A stretch of DNA of 41,187 nucleotides from the NCBI GenBank assembly GCA_020349885.1, contig CP070701.1, positions 544,179 to 585,365 on the forward strand, read 5' to 3'. The notes under the pieces are model-generated. The model saw only the letters and a list, made by a program, of their open reading frames with translations. It ran no database searches and was not told the DNA's origin. This document shows, one piece after another, positions 8,863 to 17,446 of this stretch. Every line of letters begins with the position of its first letter. Position 1 is the stretch's first letter. Made by a program: the position numbers and the translations under genes. The stretch comes from Acidobacteriota bacterium. GTDB taxonomy: Bacteria > Acidobacteriota > G020349885.

Positions 8863-10650
8863 ATGTCCTACCTCGTGCTGGCTCGCAAGTGGCGTCCGAA
8901 GACTTTCCTAGAGGTCGTCGGACAGCCCGTCGTGACGCGGACGCTCCAGAACGCCGTCTCCCAGGGCCGCGTCGCGCAGGCTTATCTATTCTCCGGCATG
9001 CGCGGCGTGGGCAAGACCACGATGGCGCGCATCCTGGCGAAAGCCCTCAATTGCGAGCGCGGCCCCGCGGACGGGCCCTGCGACGCGTGCGGGCCGTGCC
9101 GGGAAATTTCTTCCGGACGCTCGCTCGACGTCGTCGAGATGGACGCCGCCTCGAACCGCGGCATCGACGACATCCGCCGCCTCCAGGAGCACCTGCTCTA
9201 CCGCGGGAGCCTGCGCCACAAGGTGGTCATCCTCGACGAAGCGCACATGCTCACGAAGGAGGCGAATAACGCGTTCCTGAAGACGCTCGAGGAACCGCCT
9301 CCCGGCGTTCTGTTCGTTCTCGCCACGACCGAGCCGCACAAAATCGAGGAGACCGTTCTCTCCCGTTGCCAGCATTTCTCCTTCCGTCGCATTGACGAGG
9401 CGGAAATCGCAAAGCACCTGCGCCACATCGCCGAAGCCGAGAAGATTAAAATTTCCGACACGGCGCTCGACCTGGTCGTGCGCGAGAGCGAAGGAAGCTT
9501 GCGGGACGCCATCGTGAGCCTTGACCAGCTCGTGGCGTTCGTCGGCACGGACATATCGGACGCCGACGCCGCGGCCGTCCTCGGAACCATCGAGCGCGAG
9601 GTGCTCCACGCGCTGATGGGCGCCGTCGCGAAGGAAGACTCTTCCGAGATCCTCACGCTCGTCCAGCGCCTCGCGAGCGAGGGCGTCAACCTGGAGCGCC
9701 TGATGGTCGAGCTGGTGTGGTATCTGCGCGAGCTCCTGGTGGTCAAGACCGTCTCGGAGCCGAAAGAGTTTCTTCGCCTCTCGGAGCGCGACCTGGAGAA
9801 GATGAAGGCCATGGCGAGCTTCCTGAGCGAGCCCGATCTCCTCCGTGCGCTGGAACTCGCGGCGCGCGCGGAGCGGGAGCTGCGCTGGAGCCGCCAGCCC
9901 CGGTTCCTCGTCGAGGCGACGCTCCTCAAGCTCGCGCACCTCAAGCGCCTCACGTCCATCGAGGAGGCGATCGAGCGCCTCCAAAGCGGAAACTTTCCGG
10001 AAGGCGCAGGCGGTTCCTCGGTCGAGGAGGAATTCAAGAAACTTTCCACGCCTCCCGCCAAGCCCAAGACGCTTTTTCAAAGCCCCGGAGAGAGCAGCAA
10101 CCCTTCCGCCGCCAAAACCGCGAAGACGCCGACCGGAGCGGACTTACCCCGACCCGTCGCGGGCCCGCCCCCCAAGGCGGAGACCCCGCCGGCGCTCTCG
10201 GTCACGTCGCTCACGCCGGTCAAGACGACGCTGCGCGAGGCGCCGTCCTCAGAAGAACCTTCCGAAGACCTCACCCGGAAGCTCATGACGTACCTTGAAA
10301 AAGAGCGCCCCTCGCTGGCCGGTGCCCTGAGCCTCGCCTCGCGCTGGGACTGGAGCGACGGAACGCTCACCCTTCGCTTCACGCCGCGCCATGGGACCAT
10401 CCGGGAAAACCTGGAAAAAACTCACAAGGCCGAGCTTCAAGAGTGCTTGAAAGAAACGTTCGGACAGTCCTACGAGCTGCTCTTTCTGTCCCTCGACCCC
10501 TCGGACAAGGACATCGAAGCGTTCGCGGGACTCGAGGACAAGAAAATTCAGGAGGAGCACTTGCGCGAAGAAGCCATGCAGGAGCCTTTGGTGCGGCGCG
10601 TGCTTGACTTTTTCAAGGGACGCGTCGTCGAGGTCGAGAAGCTGGAGTAA
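8863..10650 (+). CDS. dnaX: DNA polymerase III subunit gamma/tau
   Basis: Clamp-loader ATPase of the replisome, 595 residues. The N-terminal AAA+ module shows LARKWRPKTF, Walker A GMRGVGKT (45-52), a zinc-binding set of cysteines (C64, C73, C76, C79), Walker B VVILDEAH (121-128) and the SRC sensor region (LSRCQHFSF). The lid domain follows. Residues about 390-470 are a Pro/Ser/Thr/Lys-rich linker, and a diverged tau-like C-terminal domain ends the protein. I see no obvious slippery sequence for a programmed frameshift, so gamma may not be made. The order dnaX-ybaB-recR is the classical bacterial replication/repair cluster. Confidence 0.97.
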   Translation: MSYLVLARKWRPKTFLEVVGQPVVTRTLQNAVSQGRVAQAYLFSGMRGVGKTTMARILAKALNCERGPADGPCDACGPCREISSGRSLDVVEMDAASNRGIDDIRRLQEHLLYRGSLRHKVVILDEAHMLTKEANNAFLKTLEEPPPGVLFVLATTEPHKIEETVLSRCQHFSFRRIDEAEIAKHLRHIAEAEKIKISDTALDLVVRESEGSLRDAIVSLDQLVAFVGTDISDADAAAVLGTIEREVLHALMGAVAKEDSSEILTLVQRLASEGVNLERLMVELVWYLRELLVVKTVSEPKEFLRLSERDLEKMKAMASFLSEPDLLRALELAARAERELRWSRQPRFLVEATLLKLAHLKRLTSIEEAIERLQSGNFPEGAGGSSVEEEFKKLSTPPAKPKTLFQSPGESSNPSAAKTAKTPTGADLPRPVAGPPPKAETPPALSVTSLTPVKTTLREAPSSEEPSEDLTRKLMTYLEKERPSLAGALSLASRWDWSDGTLTLRFTPRHGTIRENLEKTHKAELQECLKETFGQSYELLFLSLDPSDKDIEAFAGLEDKKIQEEHLREEAMQEPLVRRVLDFFKGRVVEVEKLE

Positions 10651-10729
10651 TTAAGACGCTATGCGTCGTCCTGACCAGCAAAGAGTCCATGATTGCCCGC
10701 AGAACCTTCGGAACCTGTGATTCAATAGC

Positions 10730-11026
10730 ATGAAGTTCCTTCAGCTTTTCGAGCAGGCGAAGGCCATCCAACAGAAGCTTCAAGAAGAGCTCGATTCCGT
10801 GGAGGTCGAGGCCTCGGCAGGCGGCGGCCTGGTCCGCGTGAAAATGTCGGGGCACAAAACGGTCACGGCGCTTTCGATCGACCCCGGGCTTTTTTCCGAG
10901 GGCGACCACGCCATGGTGGAGGATCTGGTGCGCGCGGCCGTCAACGACGCCACGCGCCAGGTGGACAAGACCCTCAAGAAAAGGATGGGCTCGCTGGGAG
11001 GCGGCCTCCTGCCGGGGCTTGAATGA
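10730..11026 (+). CDS. YbaB/EbfC nucleoid-associated protein
   Basis: A 98-residue DNA-binding protein of the YbaB/EbfC family, which binds DNA as a pincer-shaped dimer. It shows the family pattern: an N-terminal coiled helix (FEQAKAIQQKLQEELDSVEVEASAGGGLVRVKMSG), a central sheet with VTALSIDPGL, and a C-terminal helix with LVRAAVNDATRQVDKTLKKRMG followed by a glycine-rich tail. It overlaps recR by ATGA, the normal arrangement in many bacteria. No Shine-Dalgarno is visible before its ATG. Confidence 0.95.
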   Translation: MKFLQLFEQAKAIQQKLQEELDSVEVEASAGGGLVRVKMSGHKTVTALSIDPGLFSEGDHAMVEDLVRAAVNDATRQVDKTLKKRMGSLGGGLLPGLE

Positions 11027-11619
11027 GGGCCCTCGAGCGCCTCGTCGCGCACTTTGAAAAACTGCCCGGCGTGGGCCGAAAAACGGCGGAGCGCTTCGCC
11101 TATCACCTCCTGAGCCTTCCTCCCAAGGACATCGAAGGTTTTTCGAAGAGTCTTCTCGACCTCAAGAGCGCCCTCGTCGCCTGCCGCAAGTGCGGCGGCT
11201 ACGGCGAGAGCGACCCGTGCGCCGTATGTTCCGACCCGGGGCGCGCGAGCGACCTCTTGTGCGTCGTAGGAAACGCGGGCGCCGCCGTGCTCATCGAGCG
11301 CACGGGGCGCTACCGCGGCCTCTACCACATCCTGGGCGGGCCCCTCACGCGGTCTTCCCGCAGTACCGGGCCGCGCCGGACGGAGCCCCGCCTCAAGGCG
11401 CTCCTTGCGCGCATCGAGAAAACGCCGCCGCGCGAGGTGTTACTTGCGTTTCCGGCTTCCGCCGAGGGAGAGGCGACGGCCGCCTCGCTCTCCCGGATGC
11501 TCAAGCCGCTCGGGCTGCGCGTCACCCGCCTCGGCGTGGGGCTCCCCGTGGGAAGTGAGCTCGAGTACGCAGACGAGGCCACGCTCGCCCGCTCGCTCGA
11601 CAGCCGCCGGAAGCTTTAG
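11023..11619 (+). CDS. recR: Recombination mediator RecR (diverged Toprim)
   Basis: RecR works with RecO/RecF to load RecA at gaps. 198 residues, normal length. The helix-hairpin-helix (LPGVGRKTAERFAYHLL, about 13-29) and the zinc finger (CRKCGGYGESDPCAVC) are intact. The C-terminal part keeps EGEATA and the GLPVGSELEYAD segment. The Toprim core is unusual: the family's VVEEPxD reads VVGNAGA, and the (S)PLDGIGP loop reads TRSSRSTGP, so the usual acidic residues are missing. The frame is continuous, and flanking motifs align without a shift. The start overlaps the ybaB stop (ATGA), implying translational coupling. Confidence 0.93.
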   Translation: MRALERLVAHFEKLPGVGRKTAERFAYHLLSLPPKDIEGFSKSLLDLKSALVACRKCGGYGESDPCAVCSDPGRASDLLCVVGNAGAAVLIERTGRYRGLYHILGGPLTRSSRSTGPRRTEPRLKALLARIEKTPPREVLLAFPASAEGEATAASLSRMLKPLGLRVTRLGVGLPVGSELEYADEATLARSLDSRRKL

Positions 11620-11641
11620 CGCCGGTGCGACGAGGACGGCA

Positions 11642-11650
11642 TGGTAGAAT
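11642..11650 (+). promoter_or_regulatory. Possible extended -10 promoter of the ABC export cluster
   Basis: TG-G-TAGAAT lies about 90 bases before the ABC ATPase start. A second A/T box (TAAAAT, about 11731-11736) is very close to the ATG. Neither has a clear -35. Confidence 0.3.
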
Positions 11651-11739
11651 GGGAGTACAAAAATGTTCTGTTGCAAATTGGACACACCGACTCCCCATGA
11701 AGTGGAACTCGCGGCAAGCGACAAGCGTTTAAAATCGCC

Positions 11740-12684
11740 ATGATTGAGGCCCAGAATCTCACCATGCGCTACGGCTCGGTGACCGCCGTAGAAGACGCCT
11801 CTTTCACCGTTCGCCCGAGGGAAGTCGTGGGCCTCCTGGGGCCGAACGGGGCCGGCAAATCCACCATCATGAAAATTCTCACGACCTACCTCTGGCCCAC
11901 GTCGGGCACGGCGAAGATCTGTGGCAAGGACGTGCTCGACGAGCCCACCGAGGTGCGCAAGCGCATCGGCTACCTTCCCGAGTCCCTGCCCCTCTACATG
12001 GACATGGAGGTCGGCCGCTACCTCCGTTTCGTTGGCCACGCGCGGGGCCTTGACGGCGGCACCTTACGAGCGCGGATGGACTGGACCGTCGAGCGGTGCG
12101 GCATTCAAGAAGTCTACCGCAGGCCCATTCGGGAGCTCTCGAAAGGCTTCCGGCAGCGAACGGCCCTGGCGCAGGCCCTTGTGCACGACCCTGAAGTCGT
12201 CATCCTGGACGAGCCGACCTCGGGCCTCGACCCGCACCAAATCATCGAGATCAGGAAACTCGTGCGGGAGCTCGCGCGCGAGAAAACCGTCATCTTCTCG
12301 ACGCACATCCTCCACGAGGTCGAGGTCGTCGCCGACCGCATCGTGATCATCAGCCGCGGACACATCATCGCGGACGGCACGATCGATGAGCTGCGCCAGA
12401 AGGCCGCGAAAACGCAGCGCCTTGAAATCGCCGTCGAGGCCGCGCGCGAGGACGTGGAGCAGGCGTTCTCCGGCCTCCTCGCCGCGAGGCGGGTCACGTT
12501 CCTGGAGCAGCGAAACGGAACCGTGTGGTTTCACCTCGAGACGGAGCCGAGCCAGGACACCCTTCACCAGATACGCGAATTCATGCATGAGCAGGGCTGG
12601 AAGATTCAGCAGCTTCGAGACGTTCCGCTCACGCTCGAGGAAACGTTCCTCGCGCTCACGGAGGCGGAAGACAGCACGGCATAG
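11740..12684 (+). CDS. ABC transporter ATP-binding protein (GldA-like)
   Basis: 314-residue ABC-2-type ATPase. Walker A GPNGAGKS (34-41), Q-loop region YLPESLPLY, signature LSKGFRQR (133-140), Walker B VVILDEP (153-159), and the switch histidine in STHILHE. A C-terminal extension of about 90 residues, typical of the GldA/CcmA-type exporters, follows. It powers the fused permease encoded next (12712). The set ATPase, GldF/GldG-type membrane protein and DUF4340 protein is widespread outside Bacteroidetes and is not restricted to gliding motility. Its cargo is unknown. Confidence 0.93.
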   Translation: MIEAQNLTMRYGSVTAVEDASFTVRPREVVGLLGPNGAGKSTIMKILTTYLWPTSGTAKICGKDVLDEPTEVRKRIGYLPESLPLYMDMEVGRYLRFVGHARGLDGGTLRARMDWTVERCGIQEVYRRPIRELSKGFRQRTALAQALVHDPEVVILDEPTSGLDPHQIIEIRKLVRELAREKTVIFSTHILHEVEVVADRIVIISRGHIIADGTIDELRQKAAKTQRLEIAVEAAREDVEQAFSGLLAARRVTFLEQRNGTVWFHLETEPSQDTLHQIREFMHEQGWKIQQLRDVPLTLEETFLALTEAEDSTA

Positions 12685-12711
12685 GGAGCGGCGTTTACGG
12701 GAAGGCGCACC

Positions 12712-15234
12712 ATGAAGGAACTAGGCAGGGCGACCTGGACGATATTTCGGCGCGAGGCGGCGGCGCAGTTCGCCTCGCCGATGGCCTACATCTTCATCAT
12801 CGTGTTCCTTCAGGTGAGCACCGGGCTCTTCCTGTTCCTCCCGCCGTTCTTCGTGTATCCGGTTGCCGACATGACGGCGTTCTTCGGCTGGATCGTGCCG
12901 GTGCTCTGCGTCTTCGCGCCCGCCGCCACGATGCGCATCTGGGCCGAGGAGCGCAAGGAAAACACGATCGAGCTTCTCCTGACGTTTCCCGTCCCCGCGC
13001 CAGCGCTGGTGCTGGGAAAATTCCTGGCCGCTTTCGCGTTTTACCTCGTCGCGCTTGCGAGCACGCTCATGGTCCCGCTGATGATAGCCTGGCTCGGCGA
13101 TCCCGACGGGGGCACCATTCTGAGCGGCTACTTCGGCGCGGCGCTCATGGGCGCGCTTTTCATCGCCATCGGCATGTTCGTCTCCGGCTTTTGCCGCGAC
13201 CAAGTGACGGCCTTCGTGCTTTCGTTTCTGGCGTGCGGGGCGGCGGCGCTCTTCGGGTGGAGCGTTTTCGTAACCATCCTCGAAGGAAGCCTCGGCGTGC
13301 TCGGCTCCTTCCTCCGCAGCATGCTGGGCATGACCGTCCACTACGTGCCGTTCACCCGCGGCATCGTCGAGACGGCCGACGTTCTCTACTTCCTCGCCTG
13401 GACGGCGCTGCTTTTGTTCCTCAACGGCGTCTACCTTGAGGGCCGCAACCGCCCCAACGTCCACATTAAATTCCTAGGCACTGCGGCGCTCGTGGCCGTC
13501 GTCGGCGGGCTGTTCAACCTCGTCTTCGTCGACAGGAGCCTGGCCCGCTTCGACCTGACTGAGAACAATATTTACACCGTTTCCGAGGCCTCGAAGGACA
13601 TTCTCGGAAATCTCAAGGTGCCCGTCCAGGCCAACGTCTACATCAGCCCGAAGGACAAGATGCCGGCGGAGTTCAAAACCCTCGAACGTGACCTCGTGGA
13701 CAAGCTCCGCGAGCTGAGCGTCGCGAGCGGAAGAATGCTCGAATGGAAAGTCGTCCACATGGAGGCGGCCAACGTGCTGGGCCCGACCAAGGAAGAGAAG
13801 AAGGACGACGAGGAAAAATCGCTCGAGGAGTGGCTCATCGAGAAGGGCGTCCGCCCCTTCTCCGTCCGCGCCTTGAGGGAGGACCAGGCCACGACGCAAC
13901 TCATCTATTCATCCATCGGCGTCGCGTACAAAGAGAAGCCGGAAGAAATCATCCCCCAAGTCCTGCCGTCCCACCTTCCCGAGATCGAGTACCGCCTCAT
14001 GAGCGCCGTCTTCAAGCTCACGCGCGAGAAAGAGCCTACCGTGGCGCTCGTCGCCCCCTACGAAGACGTCGTGATTCCCCCCCACATCATGCAGATGTAC
14101 GCGCAAATGGGTCAAAGACCTCCCCAGCGGGATGACCCCTTCGTTATGCTGCAGCGGCTTTTGGAGCACGAAAAATTCACGGTGCGCCGCGTCAAGTTCA
14201 CGAAAGACGAGCCGCTTCCGGAAGATTACGACACGCTCGTCGTCGTCAACCCCAGAAGCCTCGACAAGCGGCAGCAGTGGGAGATCAACCGCGCTCTCGT
14301 CGAGGGAAAACCCACGTTCCTCGCCGTCCAGAACTTTCGCTGGGACTACTCGGTCCGCGGCCAGGTGGCCAACATCTCGCGGCAGGACGAGTCGCCCGCC
14401 GTAAACGACATTCTGAGTCCGTCCGGCCTCGAAATCGCAAACGACATCCTCATGGACTCAAACCACCAGTCCGTGACCATCTCGAACCCCTCGAATCCGC
14501 TCGAGCGTCTCTTCGGTGGCGGCATCACGCTCAACCTGCCCATGCACATCTCGGTCAACCCGAGCTCCATGAACCGCGAGGTCTCGATCACGAACCGCGT
14601 CGGCCAGCTCTTCTATCTCTGGGGCAGCCGCCTTGCGCTGGACGAGGAGAAGCTGGACGAGCGCGAGCTCGAGGTCACGACGCTTTTCTCGACGAGCGAC
14701 AAGGCATGGACGGTGCCCGCGAGCTACAGCCTGACGCGGACAAACTTTCAGAAGCCCACGGTCACCAACGCCTATCCGCTAGCGGTTCTGGCGCGGGGGC
14801 AATTCGCCGACTCGTTCGCGGGCCGGGAGCGGCCCGCTTGGCCGCCACCGGAGCAAAGCCCCGGCATGCCGCCCCAGGAGCTCGAAGCCTGGGACGACGA
14901 GCCGCCGGCTGCACCCCTAAGCCCCAACCCGGGCATGCTCATCCTCACGGGCTGCGCGGAGATGTTCAAGAAAGGCACTCTCATGCGCGGCAACCTAGAC
15001 TTTTTCCTAAACAGCGTTGATGCCCTGACCCTCGGCGAGGAGCTCATCCACATCCGCTCGAAGAAGCCCCTAGACCGCACAATGGACAAGCCGTCGAGCG
15101 CGGCGCGCACGTTCTGGAAATTTATGGACATGGGATTCGCGACCTGCATCGTCATCGCCGCAGGCATCGGGCGCGCCGTCCTCGCGCGGCGCTCCCGCGA
15201 GCGCTACGCCGCGTCGCTTCGACGAAAGGACTAA
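12712..15234 (+). CDS. Fused ABC-2 permease and GldG-type auxiliary protein
   Basis: 840 residues with two parts. Residues about 1-250 are an ABC-2 permease (GldF-like): FRREAAAQFASPMAYIF then about six membrane spans, with RIWAEERKENTIELLLTFPV after the second span, a hallmark of this permease class. Another span (about 253-273) leads into a large periplasmic GldG-type domain (ABC_transp_aux) with FDLTENNIYTVSEASKDIL and the segment PLPEDYDTLVVVNPRSLDKRQQWEINRAL. It ends with a C-terminal membrane span (about 805-825) and a basic tail. In Bacteroidetes these are two genes; here they are one. GGAAGG precedes the start. The DUF4340 gene starts eight bases after its stop. Confidence 0.88.
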   Translation: MKELGRATWTIFRREAAAQFASPMAYIFIIVFLQVSTGLFLFLPPFFVYPVADMTAFFGWIVPVLCVFAPAATMRIWAEERKENTIELLLTFPVPAPALVLGKFLAAFAFYLVALASTLMVPLMIAWLGDPDGGTILSGYFGAALMGALFIAIGMFVSGFCRDQVTAFVLSFLACGAAALFGWSVFVTILEGSLGVLGSFLRSMLGMTVHYVPFTRGIVETADVLYFLAWTALLLFLNGVYLEGRNRPNVHIKFLGTAALVAVVGGLFNLVFVDRSLARFDLTENNIYTVSEASKDILGNLKVPVQANVYISPKDKMPAEFKTLERDLVDKLRELSVASGRMLEWKVVHMEAANVLGPTKEEKKDDEEKSLEEWLIEKGVRPFSVRALREDQATTQLIYSSIGVAYKEKPEEIIPQVLPSHLPEIEYRLMSAVFKLTREKEPTVALVAPYEDVVIPPHIMQMYAQMGQRPPQRDDPFVMLQRLLEHEKFTVRRVKFTKDEPLPEDYDTLVVVNPRSLDKRQQWEINRALVEGKPTFLAVQNFRWDYSVRGQVANISRQDESPAVNDILSPSGLEIANDILMDSNHQSVTISNPSNPLERLFGGGITLNLPMHISVNPSSMNREVSITNRVGQLFYLWGSRLALDEEKLDERELEVTTLFSTSDKAWTVPASYSLTRTNFQKPTVTNAYPLAVLARGQFADSFAGRERPAWPPPEQSPGMPPQELEAWDDEPPAAPLSPNPGMLILTGCAEMFKKGTLMRGNLDFFLNSVDALTLGEELIHIRSKKPLDRTMDKPSSAARTFWKFMDMGFATCIVIAAGIGRAVLARRSRERYAASLRRKD

Positions 15235-15242
15235 CCGCCGGT

Positions 15243-16277
15243 ATGCTGTCGAAGAAACAGCTCGCCGTTTTGTGCGCCGTCGCGGGGCTGCTGCTCGTCG
15301 CCCTCCTCGTTCAGAAAATTCTCTCTCCCGAGCCGAGCCTCCGCGAGGAGCTCCGCCTCGAGGCGCTCGCCCCCGAAGATTTTCGCACTCTGGACGCCTC
15401 CCGGCTCGAAATCTACCGCGGCTCCAGGGAAGACGACAAGGTCGTTCTGGCGAGGGAGGGCGGCGCCTGGTTCGTCGCAACCCGTTACAACGCGCCGGCC
15501 AACGAAACCAAGGTCGGCGAATTCCTGAAAAAGATCAAGAACCTCCAGGGCGAGCTCCGCTCCGACGAGGAGGCCGTCCTCGAGGATTTCCGGCTGACGG
15601 ACGAAAACGCGCTTCACGTCGCGGTCTACCGGGAAGGAAGCGAAGAAACCTGGAGCCACCTGCTCGTCGGCAGGCAGGAAACTTTTGGCCGCTCCTTCCT
15701 GCGGAGGGCCGGTGAATCCCGCGTGTTCGCCGGGAACGCGAACCTCGCCACGGAAGCTGGAATCCGGGACGAGGAGGCGGACAAGTCGCCCGAGTCGTCG
15801 CCGTGGGTCGAAAAAACCGTCGCGGACTTGGAGAAGGACCAGATCACGCGCATCGCCCTTGCGACGCCGGACTACACGTACGTCTTCGAGAAGCGCGCGA
15901 CGGAGTCGGCGCCGCAGCCGGATGAGGCGGAAGCGCCCCAAGTGGCGGAAGCTTCCTGGGAATGGGTGCTCGCCGAGGGCGGAAGGAAGAAAACATTCAA
16001 ACAGTCCGGTGTCGACGGCATCGTGGATAGATTCGATCTGCTCACTGCGACCGACGTGGAAGACCCGGCGAGAACGGCGGAGCTCGGCCTCGCGGAGCCC
16101 CGCTACCGGTGCAGCGTGGCCCTGGCCGACGGAAGCGAGACCGTGCTTCTCGCTGCCGCCCCCGAGGAGGAGAACGGAGACGCCTACCTGCAGGCCGAGG
16201 GCCGGGACACCATTTACCGGATCCAGTGGTGGCAGTTCGAAAAGCTCTTTCCCGAGCCGGAAAATCTGTTCGAGTGA
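15243..16277 (+). CDS. DUF4340 membrane-anchored periplasmic protein
   Basis: 344 residues. An N-terminal membrane anchor (about residues 7-24) is followed by a soluble domain with the DUF4340 pattern: DASRLEIYRG, then AREGGAWFVATRYNAPANETKVGEFLKKIKNLQ, then an LTDENALHVAVYREGSE strand. A second half-repeat occurs around WEWVLAEGGRKKTFKQSGVDGIVDRFDLLTATD. DUF4340 proteins commonly end GldA/GldFG-type ABC clusters, as here, and probably form part of that envelope complex. The role is unknown. Confidence 0.85.
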   Translation: MLSKKQLAVLCAVAGLLLVALLVQKILSPEPSLREELRLEALAPEDFRTLDASRLEIYRGSREDDKVVLAREGGAWFVATRYNAPANETKVGEFLKKIKNLQGELRSDEEAVLEDFRLTDENALHVAVYREGSEETWSHLLVGRQETFGRSFLRRAGESRVFAGNANLATEAGIRDEEADKSPESSPWVEKTVADLEKDQITRIALATPDYTYVFEKRATESAPQPDEAEAPQVAEASWEWVLAEGGRKKTFKQSGVDGIVDRFDLLTATDVEDPARTAELGLAEPRYRCSVALADGSETVLLAAAPEEENGDAYLQAEGRDTIYRIQWWQFEKLFPEPENLFE

Positions 16278-16298
16278 CCGCTGGCCGCCCGGCGCGGC

Positions 16299-17195
16299 TT
16301 AGCTGAGATACTCCCCCAGCGCCTGCTCCATCCGCATGAGCGGAAGGTCGGAAAAAATCTTCTCGTAGACGTCGAGGTTGACCGGCTCCTCCATGGTGAC
16401 GAAATCCACCGCCGCGGGCGAAAGCGGAGGCTTGGGAAGATACTGCAGAAAGAAGCCCGCGAGCTTCATCAGGGGCTTCGGGTGCGGCACGACGGGGCGG
16501 CGCCTCTTGAGAGCCTTCAGAAGCGTCTCGACCACTTCGCGCATCGTCATCGCTGGGCCGCCCATCTCCACAATTTGATTGTGCGCCTCCGGGCGGTCGA
16601 GCGCGGCCGCGACGGCGCGCGCAACGTCCTTGACGTACACGGGATGCACTCGCTCGCGGCCGCTTCCGATGATGGGGACGAACGGAAGAAATTTCGCGAA
16701 CGTCGCGAACCGGTTGAGGCTCCGGTCGCCGGGGCCGTAAATCCACGAGGGGCGGAAAATCGTCCAGGCGAGGCCGCTCTCCCTGACGGCTCGCTCGGCC
16801 ATCTCCTTCGCCCGAAACCACGGCTCCGTCCGGCCCTCGCGCGTGCCCGCGCCGCTCAGGTAGACGAAATGCTCGACACCGGCGCGCCGGGCAGCCTCGA
16901 CCTGGCGCTCGGCTCCGCGCCCGTCCACCTCGACGTACGTGCGCCCGCGCCAGGGCTGCTCTACGGGGTGGTTCGGGAACTGGACGGCGCTTACGACCGC
17001 CTGCGCTCCCGCAAATCCCCGCTCGAGCGACTCGGCGTCGCCCACGTCGGCTTCGGCCACCGCCACCTGGGAGGGAAATTTTCCGGCCGCGCGCCGGGGG
17101 GAGCGGCTCAGGACGCGGACAATCTTTCCGCGCTCCGCTAGGAGCCGCACAACGGCCGAGCCGACGAAACCGCTTCCGCCCGTGACTGCAATCAT
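16299..17195 (-). CDS. NAD(P)-binding epimerase-like protein (NDUFA9/NmrA-type SDR)
   Basis: 298-residue atypical short-chain dehydrogenase. It has a Rossmann glycine motif TGGSGFVGS (5-13), VYLSGAGT after the beta-4 region, WFRAKEMAE in place of the YxxxK catalytic pair, WTIFRPSWIYGPGD, and VHPVYVKDVARAV. This pattern matches the complex-I-assembly NDUFA9-like/YbjT-like group, which binds NAD(P)H and often is not an enzyme. The Tyr-to-Trp change at the catalytic site fits a non-catalytic or altered role. It converges with the DUF4340 gene and has its own promoter (17306-17333). Confidence 0.85.
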   Translation of the reverse strand: MIAVTGGSGFVGSAVVRLLAERGKIVRVLSRSPRRAAGKFPSQVAVAEADVGDAESLERGFAGAQAVVSAVQFPNHPVEQPWRGRTYVEVDGRGAERQVEAARRAGVEHFVYLSGAGTREGRTEPWFRAKEMAERAVRESGLAWTIFRPSWIYGPGDRSLNRFATFAKFLPFVPIIGSGRERVHPVYVKDVARAVAAALDRPEAHNQIVEMGGPAMTMREVVETLLKALKRRRPVVPHPKPLMKLAGFFLQYLPKPPLSPAAVDFVTMEEPVNLDVYEKIFSDLPLMRMEQALGEYLS

Positions 17196-17305
17196 TTGGG
17201 AAACTTTATGAAAACCGAATAAATTTTTGTGACCTGCATTTCCTCCTGCACCGGAATCCCGTAAGGAGTCGCCCGCGCAGTTAAGGAATTTTCCTCTGTT
17301 CTCTT

Positions 17306-17333
17306 ATGGTAGCCGAGGTTTCGGAAAAGTCAA
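17306..17333 (-). promoter_or_regulatory. Promoter of the epimerase-like gene
   Basis: On the minus strand: TTGACT (17328-17333), 16-bp spacer, TACCAT (17306-17311). It gives a leader of about 100 nt before the start at 17195. Confidence 0.55.
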
Positions 17334-17431
17334 CCGAAATTATGTGCCGAGAGATACGATGCACCACCGTCCCTTGCGCCCTTGCGGTGAAACGAACGGT
17401 TGTCCAGCCGTTCGAATCTTTTCCACCCCCA

Positions 17432-17440
17432 TGCTACACT
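17432..17440 (+). promoter_or_regulatory. Extended -10 promoter of hemW
   Basis: TG-C-TACACT (17432-17440) ends six bases before the hemW ATG, so transcription should start at the start codon itself. Only a weak -35 (TTCGAA, 17411-17416) is present. The rest of the 17196-17446 gap holds nothing further that I recognise. Confidence 0.5.
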
Positions 17441-17446
17441 GGAAAA

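Noticed and set aside
14070-14078. C7 run in the GldFG fusion, and other 7-base runs (e.g. 3786-3793, 36235-36241)
   Set aside because: Runs of about seven occur several times by chance in this GC-rich window, so they were not treated as slippage loci.
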